From assembly GCF_001562115.1 (NCBI RefSeq), contig NZ_CP013926.1, positions 2,790,001 to 2,854,000 of the forward strand: a stretch of DNA of 64,000 nucleotides. Direction: 5' to 3'. This DNA comes from Alteromonas stellipolaris. Lineage in GTDB: Bacteria; Pseudomonadota; Gammaproteobacteria; Enterobacterales; Alteromonadaceae. The notes beneath the pieces were generated by a model. It saw only the letters and a list, made by a program, of their open reading frames with translations, was not told where the DNA came from and made no database searches. Of this stretch, positions 53,807 to 63,729 are shown piece after piece (position 1 is the first letter of the stretch; each line of letters begins with the position of its first letter). The translations under genes were made by a program, and so were the position numbers.

Positions 53807-55939
53807 ATGTCGAACGGTCGTAAAGGTTGGTTTTACCCTTCCTTAACCGCATTAGCGATAGCGGTAGCTACATCACCTGTTGCACAAGAGCAAGAAGATG
53901 AAAGCCTTGAGCACATTGAAGTAAACCCTATGCAGTCGTATAGAAGTACAGCCACTAAGTCTTCTTTACGCCCTATCGATTCACCAGTAAGCATTAGTGT
54001 TATTGACCAAGAGCTCTTACAATTGCGTCAGGCGCAAACCGTATCAGAAGCCCTTCGTTATAGCTCTGGGGTAACCACTGAAAGCCGCCCTACTATCACT
54101 ATTTTCGACCAGTTTACTATCCGAGGGTTCGATACCTACCAAACCTTTTACGATGGGTTACCGCTTTTAAGCAACAATAGCTGGAACCTTTATCCTCAAG
54201 TGGATTCTTTTGCCACTGAGTCACTAGAGATTCTAAAAGGCCCTGCGTCATCCCTTTATGGCCTAGTTCCTCCAGGCGGTATGGTGAATCAAGTCGCCAA
54301 ATACCCGAAAGACGAAGACGAAACCTTGGTTCGTGCAGCTGTAGGGTCGGATAACTTGCTTGAGCTTGGTGTAGATACCACAGGTCAGCTTACCGATAAC
54401 GCCCGCTATCGTCTTGTGGCATTAGGCAGAAAGCAAGATGGCTTCCAGGACACTACTGAAAATGAGCGCTACACCATAGCGCCTTCTGTCACCATAGATC
54501 TTACTAAGGCTACTGAACTTACGCTGTCTGCGTATTATCAAGACGACCCTGAAATGGTGCCATCTACCCCACTACCTGGTGTTGGTACGCTTTATGAAGC
54601 CCCTTACGGGAAGCTTGACGCCAGCGTTTATGCTGGTGATGAGAACTGGAACAGTTATTCACGTGAAGTGCTTATGCTTGGTTACAAAGTTAACCACGAA
54701 TTTAATAACGATTGGTCGGTATTACAAAAATTCCGCTATACCGATGCCGATGCACTGCAGCAAAACTCTTATCATTCGGGAGAACCAACGGATGGTATTT
54801 ACTTAACCCGCTCTGCTTATTTAACCGATGAAGAAATCGATGGCGTAACTGTCGATACCCAACTGGCTGGGTTTGTACAAACCGGTGATGTGGCACATAA
54901 CCTATTGTTTGGTTTGGATTATCAAAATTCAGACTCTACCGTAGCGTATCGCGATACTTTGACCACAGATACGCCGGTGCTTGATTTGAGTAATATTGAT
55001 AACGATCTTTTCGATGTAAGTTCGCTTCCATTGGATTTTTATCAAGAAGACCACGTTATCGATATTGAGCAAATCGGCTTTTATCTTCAAGACGAAATTC
55101 GCATCGATAACTTCACCTTCTTGTTAAATGGCCGCTACGACCAATTTGAAAGCACCGATGTGGCAGCCAATGAATATGCTGGCTTTCCTTATGGAAGCAC
55201 CACAGAAATTGACCAAAATGAGTTTTCAGGCCGTGTGGCCGCTATGTACACTTTTGATTCAGGCTGGCGCATGTATGTAAATTACTCTGAATCTTTCGAA
55301 CCTGTTTCAGGCACCGACTCAGTTACTGGCGAGGCCTTTAAGCCTACTACCGCAGACCAAATTGAAGTTGGTACTAAGTATATCAGCGGTGATGGCGCAA
55401 CCACATTTACGGGTGCTTACTTCGTACTGACTAAACAAAACGTAGTGGTAAATACGTCAGACTTTGCGCAATATACGCAAAATGGCGAAGTTGAATCTAA
55501 AGGCGTTGAGCTAGAACTTAATACTCGTGTAACCAACGCATTGTCGCTTCAAGCAAATGCAACTTTCCTTGATATGGAAGTGACCGAAGATACATTAGAC
55601 CCCGACGTGGTTGGTAAAACACCAGTATGGGTTGCTGAAGAAAGTGCCTCTGTTTGGGCTAACTACTTCTTCGACGACGCATTAGACGGCCTAATGCTAG
55701 GTGCAGGTGTACGCTACGTGGGTGAAACGCAAGTAGATAAGTACAACACCGACACTGTGCCTTCGTACACCTTGATTGATGCGGTGTTGTCTTACGACAT
55801 GCCACAGTATGATTTAAAACTAACTGGAAGCGTAAGTAACCTTACTGACAAGGAATATGTAGGTGCTTGCTACGATACCAACAACTGTTGGTATGGCGCA
55901 CAGCGTAGATTTGAAATTGGTATTGAAAAGCGTTTTTAA
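53807..55939 (+). CDS. TonB-dependent siderophore receptor
   Basis: A 710-residue outer-membrane receptor. After a signal segment (LTALAIAVATSPVA), it has a TonB-box-like stretch (EHIEVNPMQ), a plug with SISVIDQELLQLRQAQTVSEALRYSSGV, FTIRGFDTYQTFYDG, LEILKGPASSLYGLVPPGGMVN, and a barrel ending in RRFEIGIEKRF. The plug/barrel layout and the Cys pair near the end (GACYDTNNCWYGAQRRF) are typical of FhuA-type ferrisiderophore receptors. GAGG precedes the ATG. A terminator follows, and a Fur-like site lies upstream. Confidence 0.93.
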   Translation: MSNGRKGWFYPSLTALAIAVATSPVAQEQEDESLEHIEVNPMQSYRSTATKSSLRPIDSPVSISVIDQELLQLRQAQTVSEALRYSSGVTTESRPTITIFDQFTIRGFDTYQTFYDGLPLLSNNSWNLYPQVDSFATESLEILKGPASSLYGLVPPGGMVNQVAKYPKDEDETLVRAAVGSDNLLELGVDTTGQLTDNARYRLVALGRKQDGFQDTTENERYTIAPSVTIDLTKATELTLSAYYQDDPEMVPSTPLPGVGTLYEAPYGKLDASVYAGDENWNSYSREVLMLGYKVNHEFNNDWSVLQKFRYTDADALQQNSYHSGEPTDGIYLTRSAYLTDEEIDGVTVDTQLAGFVQTGDVAHNLLFGLDYQNSDSTVAYRDTLTTDTPVLDLSNIDNDLFDVSSLPLDFYQEDHVIDIEQIGFYLQDEIRIDNFTFLLNGRYDQFESTDVAANEYAGFPYGSTTEIDQNEFSGRVAAMYTFDSGWRMYVNYSESFEPVSGTDSVTGEAFKPTTADQIEVGTKYISGDGATTFTGAYFVLTKQNVVVNTSDFAQYTQNGEVESKGVELELNTRVTNALSLQANATFLDMEVTEDTLDPDVVGKTPVWVAEESASVWANYFFDDALDGLMLGAGVRYVGETQVDKYNTDTVPSYTLIDAVLSYDMPQYDLKLTGSVSNLTDKEYVGACYDTNNCWYGAQRRFEIGIEKRF

Positions 55940-55959
55940 GCGAATAGTTATTTGATAAT

Positions 55960-55996
55960 AAGGGCTTAGCTGATGACGTCAGCTAAGCCCTTTTTT
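55960..55996 (+). terminator. Receptor terminator (possibly bidirectional)
   Basis: AGGGCTTAGCTGA (55961-55973) pairs with TCAGCTAAGCCCT (55979-55991), followed by a T run. It also faces the 3' end of cysS. Confidence 0.9.
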
Positions 55997-56007
55997 GTTT
56001 TTAGCGC

Positions 56008-57390
56008 CTAACCTCTGCGCCAAGTCGTGCCTGCAGGTCCGTCCTCTAATACTATATTTTTAGCATTAAGTGCGTCACGAGCTGCATCTGCGGCAGCCCA
56101 GTCTTTGGCAGCACGGGCATCGTTACGCTGTTTTATTAGCGCTTCAATTTCAGCGGCTTCATCATCGTTTTCACTGCCGCCTTTGAGGAATGTATCTGGG
56201 TCGCTTTGCAGCATACCCAAAATAGCCCCTAAACCTTTAAGTACCGCGGCTAGCTTGCTCGCTTCTTCCGCATTATCTTTGTTACGGTTTATTTCACGTG
56301 CTACATCAAACAATACCGAGAACGCTTCAGGCACGTTTAAGTCGTCATCCATAGCAGTTTCAAAGCGCGCTAAATAACCGCCGTAGTTGAGGTCGGTAGA
56401 CTCATCTACTGCTACACCGCGAAGCGCAGTGTATAAACGCTCTAATGCCGCTTTCGCCTGGGTGATATTATCTTGCGAGTAGCTCAACTGACTGCGGTAA
56501 TGTGCCGACATTAAGAAGAAACGTAAGGTTTCAGCATCATGCTCTTGTAACACGTCACGAAGGGTAAAAAAGTTACCCAGTGACTTAGACATTTTCTCGT
56601 CGTCTACTTGCACCATACCAGCGTGCATCCACACGTTTACGTAAGGTGTGTCAAATGCGCAGCATGACTGCGCCACTTCGTTTTCGTGGTGCGGAAAAGT
56701 AAGGTCAGAACCACCACCGTGAATATCAAAATGTGCACCTAGATGCTTTTTATTCATGGCAGAACATTCAATGTGCCAACCAGGGCGCCCTTCGCCCCAA
56801 GGGGATTGCCAAGCTGGCTCGCCTGCTTTCGCGGGCTTCCACAGGACAAAATCTAATGGATCGTCTTTATCAAATGCCACTTCAACACGCGAACCCGATT
56901 GAAGCTGATCTAGGTCTTGCTTGCTCAACTTACCATAATCGGGGAATTTGCTTACGTCGAATAATACATCGCCATTTGAAGCTTGATAGGCAAAACCTTT
57001 TTCCATCAATATTTTAATAATATCGATGATTTCATCCATATGACCGCTAACTGTCGGCTCTACATCTGGCTCAAGTAAATTGATAGCCGCAAAATCTTCG
57101 TGCATTTTGCCAATAGTGCGCTTAGTTAACGCTTCGAAGGTTTCACCGTTTTCATTTGCACGGGCAATAATTTTGTCGTCAATATCAGTAATATTACGAA
57201 CGTACTTCACATCAAAACCTAAATGACGTAAATATCGAACAAGTATGTCGAAACTAAGGTAAGTGCGAGCATGCCCCATATGGCTTAGGTCGTACACGGT
57301 AATACCACACACATACAAGCCCACCTTCCCTTCTTGAAGCGGCACGAATTTCGCCTTGTCACGGGTACGGGTATTGTAAAGGTGTAGCAT
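56008..57390 (-). CDS. cysS: Cysteinyl-tRNA synthetase
   Basis: A 460-residue class I synthetase. Zinc/HIGH region [34 protein letters not shown] and KMSKS in [14 protein letters not shown] are all intact. Length standard. It is divergent from ppiB, with lpxH beyond, the usual cysS-ppiB-lpxH neighbourhood of gammaproteobacteria. Confidence 0.98.
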   Translation of the reverse strand: MLHLYNTRTRDKAKFVPLQEGKVGLYVCGITVYDLSHMGHARTYLSFDILVRYLRHLGFDVKYVRNITDIDDKIIARANENGETFEALTKRTIGKMHEDFAAINLLEPDVEPTVSGHMDEIIDIIKILMEKGFAYQASNGDVLFDVSKFPDYGKLSKQDLDQLQSGSRVEVAFDKDDPLDFVLWKPAKAGEPAWQSPWGEGRPGWHIECSAMNKKHLGAHFDIHGGGSDLTFPHHENEVAQSCCAFDTPYVNVWMHAGMVQVDDEKMSKSLGNFFTLRDVLQEHDAETLRFFLMSAHYRSQLSYSQDNITQAKAALERLYTALRGVAVDESTDLNYGGYLARFETAMDDDLNVPEAFSVLFDVAREINRNKDNAEEASKLAAVLKGLGAILGMLQSDPDTFLKGGSENDDEAAEIEALIKQRNDARAAKDWAAADAARDALNAKNIVLEDGPAGTTWRRG

Positions 57391-57551
57391 AAAGTGAATT
57401 CCTAAGTATCAAAATGGCCGCAAAGTTTAGCACTGTATGTTGCCAAATGGTAAGATTTTGCGATGCTTTTTATCATCGCTACTTCCCCGCATGGCTGGTT
57501 ATGCGGTAATATTACCGAGTATTTACTTTTATAAAGGCAGGACACGCACAA

Positions 57552-58043
57552 ATGGTTACTCTCAAAACAAACTTTGGTGATATCACCCTAGAATTATTTG
57601 AAGACAAAGCCCCTAAAACCGTAGAAAATTTCTTAGCTTATGTTAAAGAAGGTTTTTACGATGACACTATTTTTCACCGTGTCATTGACGGTTTCATGAT
57701 TCAAGGCGGTGGTTTCACTGCAGATATGGATCAAAAAGACACCAAAGATACCATTGAAAATGAAGCAAACAACGGCGTTGCTAACGAGATTGGTACTATT
57801 GCGATGGCTCGTACTAACGATCCGCATTCAGCAACTGCGCAATTTTTCATTAACGTTGGCAACAACAGCTTCCTTAACCACACTAGCGAATCAGTAAACG
57901 GCTGGGGCTACTGTGCGTTTGGTAAAGTTACCGACGGAATGGACGTAGTTGAAAAAATCAAAAGCGTGAAAACCGGTTCAAGCGGTTATCACCAAGATGT
58001 GCCAGCAGAGCCTGTTATTATTGAAAAAGCAGTTGTAGCCTAG
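57552..58043 (+). CDS. ppiB: Cytosolic peptidyl-prolyl isomerase B (cyclophilin)
   Basis: A 163-residue cyclophilin. [44 protein letters not shown] and [12 protein letters not shown] carry the catalytic Arg and Gln pocket. There is no signal peptide, so it corresponds to E. coli PpiB, not PpiA. Divergent from cysS and followed by lpxH. Confidence 0.97.
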   Translation: MVTLKTNFGDITLELFEDKAPKTVENFLAYVKEGFYDDTIFHRVIDGFMIQGGGFTADMDQKDTKDTIENEANNGVANEIGTIAMARTNDPHSATAQFFINVGNNSFLNHTSESVNGWGYCAFGKVTDGMDVVEKIKSVKTGSSGYHQDVPAEPVIIEKAVVA

Positions 58044-58100
58044 GTCTATTTAGTGGGCGTTTGAAACTTCAAATGCTCGCTATCGCTACATCTTGAGTAA

Positions 58101-58134
58101 AGGCCGTATTAGTTTAAAGCGGCCTCTTCTTTTC
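58101..58134 (+). terminator. Possible terminator after ppiB
   Basis: AGGCCG (58101-58106) and CGGCCT (58120-58125) form a 6-bp stem with a 13-base loop, followed by CTTCTTTT. The stem is short, so this is moderate evidence. Confidence 0.5.
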
Positions 58135-58162
58135 GAAACGCCTTTCAAAGTTGTTCATTTCT

Positions 58163-58888
58163 ATGTCATTTACTTACTTCATCGCCGATTTACACCTAAG
58201 TGCAGACCGCCCAGATATCACCGGGTGTTTAATACAGTTCTTAGAAAATGAAGCCAAAGAGGCCGATGCCCTTTATGTATTGGGCGACTTATTTGAAGTA
58301 TGGATTGGCGATGATGACGTTACCCCATTTAATACCGCTGTTGCAGAGGCATTCAAGACTTTAAGCCAACATGTGCCTATCTATTTCATGCATGGCAATC
58401 GAGATTTTGCTATACGCGAAGGCTGGGCAAATAAAGCGGGCATGACACTCATCAACGAACCCACTGTCATTGACTTATACGGGACACCCACACTTATCAC
58501 CCATGGCGATGAGCTGTGCACCAACGATGTGGCTTATCAAAAATTCAGAAAGAAATCTCGCGGTTGGTGGTGGCCAAGGCTAATGCTGGCCCTACCTTTA
58601 TGGTACAGACGCCGGGTTGCAAGAAATGGCCGAGCGGAAAGTAAAGAAAACCAAAAGCACCTTAAACCAGACATCATGGATGTGACACCCACAGAAGTGG
58701 TTAAGGTCATGGAGCGACATAAAGTACAGCGCTTAATTCATGGACACACACACCGACCCAACATCCACTCACTGACAACAAATGGCAAACCCGCAACCCG
58801 AATCGTATTGGGTGACTGGTACGATCAAGGCAGCACTTTGTGTGTGTCACGCTCTAATGTTATGTTACAACATCACAGTTTTAAGTAG
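58163..58888 (+). CDS. lpxH: UDP-2,3-diacylglucosamine diphosphatase
   Basis: About 241 residues from ATG 58163. The calcineurin-like phosphoesterase motifs are TYFIADLHLSADRPD, ALYVLGDLFEVWIGDDD, FMHGNRDFAI, ITHGDELCTND and HGHTHRPNIH, exactly as in LpxH. It removes UMP from UDP-2,3-diacyl-GlcN in lipid A synthesis at the inner membrane. An upstream TTG (58151) is less likely as start. Confidence 0.95.
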   Translation: MSFTYFIADLHLSADRPDITGCLIQFLENEAKEADALYVLGDLFEVWIGDDDVTPFNTAVAEAFKTLSQHVPIYFMHGNRDFAIREGWANKAGMTLINEPTVIDLYGTPTLITHGDELCTNDVAYQKFRKKSRGWWWPRLMLALPLWYRRRVARNGRAESKENQKHLKPDIMDVTPTEVVKVMERHKVQRLIHGHTHRPNIHSLTTNGKPATRIVLGDWYDQGSTLCVSRSNVMLQHHSFK

Positions 58889-59067
58889 TAATATCTGATA
58901 CTTAGCATCCTGTCACACTAAAAATTTCATAAATTTAATTTTATTATTTGTCTTTTAAGTATGCTTTTCTAACGCCCTAATTTGTAAAGATAATTTACAA
59001 ATAGTCTTGCATCCCTTCTTTTAAATTTTGTACTTAGTAGTTGCTTTGTTAAAGCCCGTTCAAAAAT

Positions 59068-59085
59068 CTGTCAAATAAACGTCAT
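59068..59085. promoter_or_regulatory. Pho-box-like site
   Basis: CTGTCAA-ATAA-ACGTCAT matches the PhoB consensus of two CTGTCAT heptamers separated by four A/T-rich bases (12 of 14 heptamer positions). It lies about 127 bases before the first alkaline phosphatase. The rest of the 323-base gap (58889-59211) is A/T-rich with no gene. Confidence 0.7.
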
Positions 59086-59211
59086 TTACACCATATATCG
59101 TTGAAAATAGCGCAGACAAATGATAACGAGAATTAATTTCATTTGGGAACGTACGCACTAGTTAACAATAAAACTGACAATCACAATCAAATTTCAATGT
59201 AGGGAACGACG

Positions 59212-60795
59212 ATGAATCGTACTTGGAAAACGAAGTTAAGTGCTCTTGCACTTGTTGCTTCATCTGGTTTGCAAGCAGCTGTTTTACCCGAACACCAAAC
59301 AGATAACGCATGGTATTCAGACGCGCAAAGCAAACTTACTGAAAAACTAGTGACAAACAACCAGTTCAAAGCCAAAAACGTGATTTTGTTTGTAGGCGAC
59401 GGAATGGGTGTTTCTACGCTTACTTCTGCGCGCATCTACAAAGGGCAGCTTGAAGGCGGTTTGGGCGAAGAAGGTTATTTGGCATTTGAAAGCTTTCCTC
59501 ACACAGCCTTAGTTAAAACCTACAATGTTGATGCACAAACTCCAGACTCAGCGGGCACTATGACCGCGATGATGTCAGGCCTAAAAACGGATGTAGGTGT
59601 TATTGGCGTTGATGAAGATATTGAACGCGGTGAATGCGCTACTGTTGCCGGCAATGAAGTTATTACTGCACTTGAACTTGCTGAAATTAAAGGTTTAGCG
59701 ACCGGTATTATCTCTACTGCACGTATTACACACGCTACGCCTGCGGCCACTTACGCTAAATCGGCTGACCGCAACTGGGAAGATATTTCAGATATGCCAG
59801 AAGAGGCTGCTGCGGCCGGTTGTATTGATATTGCCGACCAACTAGTCAATTTTGAGAGCTTCCTAGAAGAAAGATACACAGGTATTGATGTAGACGGTAT
59901 TGAAGTTGTTATGGGCGGTGGCCGTCGTCACTTCTTACCTAAAGACGCGTCATTTAACAGCGCCGATGCGGTTAGCGAAGTAGAAGGCGATCGTACAGAC
60001 GATCGTGACCTTACCGCAGAATGGCAGCAGATGTATGAAAATGGTGTTTATGTTGTTGATCAAGCAGGTTTCGACACTTTAGACACTGAATCAACAGAAC
60101 GGGTTTTTGCTTTGTTCAACGAGTCACACATGCAGTACGAAGCAGACCGCGCCAATGACGTAGCGGGCGAGCCATCTATTGCTGAAATGACCGAAGCTGC
60201 GGTAAACATTTTAGATAACAACGATGCTGGTTTCTTCTTAATGGTTGAGTCAGGCCGAATTGACCACGCCCACCACGCTGGTAATGCAGCCGGTGCACTT
60301 ACAGATACTTTGGCGTTTGAAGCCGCTGTTATGGCTGCTTATGAAAACACAGATCCATCGGAGACACTTATCTTAGTGACTGCTGATCACGGCCATGTAT
60401 TTACTATTGCAGGCTATCCAAAACGCGGTAATCCCATTTTAGGTAAAGTGGTCAATGTTGGAGCAGAAGAACCTGCAACAGCGTCTGACGGCACGCCATA
60501 TACCACATTAGGTTACACCAACGGCTTAGGTTTTCGTGACCTTGGAACAGAAACCGATTCTGATGAAGGCTACAACTACGATAATGCGGCAGGTCGTGTG
60601 GACTTGACCGATGTAGATACCACTACCGCCGGGTATCACCAAGAAGCACTTATTCCACTTGGATCTGAAACTCACTCTGGTGAAGATATAGCATTACACG
60701 CAACCGGACCAGGAAGTCAATTAGCACAAGGTGTGATAGAACAAAATGTTGTTTTCCACCTAATCAACCAAGCCCTTGGCCTGATAAACGAATAA
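59212..60795 (+). CDS. Alkaline phosphatase (PhoA superfamily), exported
   Basis: A 527-residue enzyme with a signal peptide (LSALALVASSGLQAA). Metal and catalytic residues: Asp in ILFVGDGMGVSTL, nucleophile Ser in AQTPDSAGTMTA (about 113), His/Thr in ARITHATPAATYA, Glu-Asp-His in VESGRIDHAHHAGN, TADHGH and GSETHSGED. All PhoA ligand positions look conserved. It releases phosphate from phosphomonoesters in the periplasm or outside. AGGGA precedes the ATG. The next gene, a paralogue, begins 13 bases later. Confidence 0.95.
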   Translation: MNRTWKTKLSALALVASSGLQAAVLPEHQTDNAWYSDAQSKLTEKLVTNNQFKAKNVILFVGDGMGVSTLTSARIYKGQLEGGLGEEGYLAFESFPHTALVKTYNVDAQTPDSAGTMTAMMSGLKTDVGVIGVDEDIERGECATVAGNEVITALELAEIKGLATGIISTARITHATPAATYAKSADRNWEDISDMPEEAAAAGCIDIADQLVNFESFLEERYTGIDVDGIEVVMGGGRRHFLPKDASFNSADAVSEVEGDRTDDRDLTAEWQQMYENGVYVVDQAGFDTLDTESTERVFALFNESHMQYEADRANDVAGEPSIAEMTEAAVNILDNNDAGFFLMVESGRIDHAHHAGNAAGALTDTLAFEAAVMAAYENTDPSETLILVTADHGHVFTIAGYPKRGNPILGKVVNVGAEEPATASDGTPYTTLGYTNGLGFRDLGTETDSDEGYNYDNAAGRVDLTDVDTTTAGYHQEALIPLGSETHSGEDIALHATGPGSQLAQGVIEQNVVFHLINQALGLINE

Positions 60796-60808
60796 GTGGA
60801 GAAGAACA

Positions 60809-62722
60809 ATGAAACTTTTTAAATTGAGTATTGTTGCATTAGCAGTTGCCGGCCTAACCGCTTGCTCTCTTGAAGGTGACGACGGTAATGATGGCGCAGC
60901 AGGAGTTGATGGCTCAAATGGCCTTAACAGCTTAACCGTGCAAACTGCGTTAGCGGTAGGTGATGCAAACTGCCCGAATAGCGGTGTACAGTTTGATTCT
61001 GGCCTAGATACCAATGCAGATGGCACGTTAGGTAGCGACGAGATTACCGATACAAGCTACGTTTGTTCTCCAGGCAGTTCTGAAGTTGCAACCGGTGAGC
61101 TACTTACTACTTTGAACAATGACTGGTTTATAGCCGCCAGTGCAGAAGTGGAAAACAACAAGCAAGTGTGGATGGATGCGACCGGCACCTCAGCAAGCAT
61201 ATCTAGCGCTAATATCGAAGTAGCTCAAGTAGCTAATGATGAAGAATTACAGGCTATGGTAGCCGACCTTCGCGGTAAAGCGAAAAACGTTATTCTGTTC
61301 GTTGGTGACGGCATGGGCATTTCAACCATTACAGCCGCACGAATTCTAGATGGCCAATTAAAAGGGCTTGATGGCGAAGAAAACCAGCTTAGCTTTGGTA
61401 AATTCCCATTCTCTGGACTGTCTAAAACGTATAACGTTGATGCACAAACTCCAGACTCTGCTGGCACCATGACAGCCATGGTAAGCGGTGTAAAAACAGA
61501 TGTAGGTGTTATTGGTGTTGATGAAGACATTGAGCGAGGCGAATGCAGTACGGTTGCTGGCAACGAACTCGTAACCGCATTAGAACTTGCAGAAATAGCG
61601 GGGAAATCTACCGGTATTATATCTACTGCTCGTATTACTCATGCTACGCCAGCCGCTACTTACGCCAAGTCAGCCGATCGCAACTGGGAGGATATATCTG
61701 ATATGCCTGAAGATGCGGTTACTGCTGGCTGCCTTGATATTGCTGATCAGCTAGTAAACTTCGAAACTAACTTAGAAGCTAACTATGAAGGCTTAGACGT
61801 TGATGGCTTAGAAGTAGTAATGGGTGGCGGCCGCCGCCACTTTCTTCCCAAAGATGCTGCATTTAATAGTATAGATGCTGCAAGCGAAGTTGAAGGTGAT
61901 AGAACGGATGGCCGAGACCTTACCGCAGAATGGCAAGAAATGTATGAAAATGGTGTTTATATTGTCGACCAATCTGGTTTTGATGGCTTAGACACTGAAA
62001 CGACAGAACGCGTATTTGGTTTATTTAATGAATCGCACATGCAATATGAAGCTGATCGCGGCAACGATATTGCTGGTGAGCCTTCGGTGGCAGAAATGAC
62101 TGAAGCGGCTATCAATATTCTTGATAATAACGATGAAGGCTTCTTCCTTATGGTTGAATCGGGTCGTATTGACCATGCTCACCATGCTGGAAATGCTTAT
62201 GGTGCTTTATACGACACTTTAGCCTTTGCAGATGCTGTTGCCATGGCTGACGAGCTGACTAACGATGAAGATACACTTATTATTGTTACTGCTGACCACG
62301 GCCATGTATTTACCATTGCAGGCTACCCTAAACGTGGTAATCCTATATTAGGTAAAGTGGTAAATGTTGGCGCTGATGAAGCCGCTACCGCGTCTGATGG
62401 TACACCCTATACCACATTGGGTTACACCAATGGTCTTGGCTTCAGAAACCTTGGCGATGAAACCAATTCAGATGCGGGTTACGCTACAGCGTACGATACA
62501 GGTCGCAAAGACCTTACTGATATCGACACCACAACCCCGGGTTATCACCAAGAAGCGTTAGTTCCAATGGGCTCAGAAACTCACTCAGGAGAAGACGTGA
62601 GTATTCATGCTAAGGGCCCTGGCGCTTTCCTAGTAAATGGTACAAACGAACAAAGCGTAATCTTCCATATTATGGACTTCGCGGGTGACTTCGTTACCCA
62701 AGCAGACGCCGTAGTGGAATAA
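60809..62722 (+). CDS. Alkaline phosphatase lipoprotein with extra N-terminal domain
   Basis: A 637-residue paralogue of the preceding enzyme, with the same catalytic motifs (VGDGMGISTI near residue 165, DSAGTMTAM, VESGRIDHAHHAGN, TADHGH, SETHSGED). The first 155 residues are different: a lipobox (VAGLTACSLEG), a Gly/Asp-rich collagen-like piece (GDDGNDGAAGVDGSNG) and a small Cys-paired domain (DANCPNSGVQFDSGLDTNADG with YVC) resembling DUF7151, which has an EF-hand-like DTNADG loop. It is probably tethered to the membrane surface. Co-transcribed with the upstream copy. Confidence 0.93.
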   Translation: MKLFKLSIVALAVAGLTACSLEGDDGNDGAAGVDGSNGLNSLTVQTALAVGDANCPNSGVQFDSGLDTNADGTLGSDEITDTSYVCSPGSSEVATGELLTTLNNDWFIAASAEVENNKQVWMDATGTSASISSANIEVAQVANDEELQAMVADLRGKAKNVILFVGDGMGISTITAARILDGQLKGLDGEENQLSFGKFPFSGLSKTYNVDAQTPDSAGTMTAMVSGVKTDVGVIGVDEDIERGECSTVAGNELVTALELAEIAGKSTGIISTARITHATPAATYAKSADRNWEDISDMPEDAVTAGCLDIADQLVNFETNLEANYEGLDVDGLEVVMGGGRRHFLPKDAAFNSIDAASEVEGDRTDGRDLTAEWQEMYENGVYIVDQSGFDGLDTETTERVFGLFNESHMQYEADRGNDIAGEPSVAEMTEAAINILDNNDEGFFLMVESGRIDHAHHAGNAYGALYDTLAFADAVAMADELTNDEDTLIIVTADHGHVFTIAGYPKRGNPILGKVVNVGADEAATASDGTPYTTLGYTNGLGFRNLGDETNSDAGYATAYDTGRKDLTDIDTTTPGYHQEALVPMGSETHSGEDVSIHAKGPGAFLVNGTNEQSVIFHIMDFAGDFVTQADAVVE

Positions 62723-62745
62723 AAAATTACGTTTATCGTCAGTTC

Positions 62746-62775
62746 ATAAGGGAGCGTTTACGCTCCCTTATTTCG
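62746..62775 (+). terminator. Terminator after the phosphatase pair
   Basis: ATAAGGGAGCG (62746-62756) pairs perfectly with CGCTCCCTTAT (62761-62771) around a 4-base loop; only a short T stretch (ATTT) follows, so it may be leaky. Confidence 0.65.
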
Positions 62776-62788
62776 GAGTTTTATATAC

Positions 62789-63619
62789 ATGAAGTACCTA
62801 GTTTTACCCTCGTTAGCTTTAGCCACGTATGTTATTTCAGCCCTACTAACGGCAGCGCCTAGCCTCGCAACATCTGTTATCACAAATTTGGACACCCACT
62901 CCAGCACCGCAGAGTTGGACAGCCACACAACTAGTAATCTGGACACCCACACAAAATGCGAACTTGAAGCGGGTAACCTGAAAGCAGACTATACCGTCAC
63001 TACCCGCCGCGGATTCACTCTGGGCAATAGCACCGAAATTTCGCTTTTGCGCTATAACAATACTGTTGCTCACCAATACCCCAAGGTTGGCATTACTGAA
63101 ACTTGGACAATGGTACGAAACAAGCTAATCAAGCCTGTTCGTTATTTTGATAAGCACGAACGCGCTATCGAATATCAGCCAGGCGAAAGTATTCACGGCC
63201 GAATAGAAAAAGACTTTTCATTTCGTTATCAGTTAATTAGCAATACTTTGCTAAACAAAATGACTTTAGAGCGTTCTGAAGGCAAAGGTTGTATGAGAAT
63301 TGAGTATTTAACTTATCAAAATAACAAAGTGGATATGGTGCTCGCTTTGCTACCTGAGTTAAAACTAATCCAACAGTTTCGTGTGATTGAAAAGAATACT
63401 ACCCGAGAGTGGTCATTAGTTTCAGTTGACCACAATTTAAACTTAGAAGCATTTTTTGAAAGCCGTGATAAATACAAAGCTACCGATTATGCTGACATTG
63501 GCGATGATCATACCGACCCCTTTTTAACCAATATGGTAAATCAAGGGTTTATAGAAGCTGGCGCTAGCGGATTTTACGACCAAAATGGGAATGTGATAGG
63601 TGAAGGCCACCGACATTAA
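62789..63619 (+). CDS. Unknown exported protein after the phosphatases
   Basis: A 276-residue protein with a signal peptide (LPSLALATYVISALLTAAPSLAT). Just after it lies a repeated segment (NLDTH, ELDSH, NLDTH) encoded by the dispersed TGGACAcCCAC motif. The rest is a basic, beta-rich domain (YTVTTRRGFTLGNSTEISLLRYNN, IGHPVR-like and FSFRYQLISNTLLNKMTLERSEGKG). I recognise no family. It sits behind a possibly leaky terminator after the two phosphatases, so co-regulation by phosphate is possible but unproven. Confidence 0.7.
   Translation: MKYLVLPSLALATYVISALLTAAPSLATSVITNLDTHSSTAELDSHTTSNLDTHTKCELEAGNLKADYTVTTRRGFTLGNSTEISLLRYNNTVAHQYPKVGITETWTMVRNKLIKPVRYFDKHERAIEYQPGESIHGRIEKDFSFRYQLISNTLLNKMTLERSEGKGCMRIEYLTYQNNKVDMVLALLPELKLIQQFRVIEKNTTREWSLVSVDHNLNLEAFFESRDKYKATDYADIGDDHTDPFLTNMVNQGFIEAGASGFYDQNGNVIGEGHRH
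62889..62951. repeat. TGGACA(C/G)CCAC repeat cluster inside the last complete gene
   Basis: Three in-frame copies: TGGACACCCAC (62889-62899), TGGACAGCCACA (62916-62927) and TGGACACCCACA (62940-62951). They are spaced 27 and 24 bases apart, both multiples of three. Confidence 0.85.
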
Positions 63620-63729
63620 ACTTTAGGTTTATCATATAAAACTGTCCCTAATTTGGTCGTTTTTCACTGGATATATAAACAGAATGTGATATAAAAAGGT
63701 TAGTAAAAACTTCATCAGGGACGGTGTAA

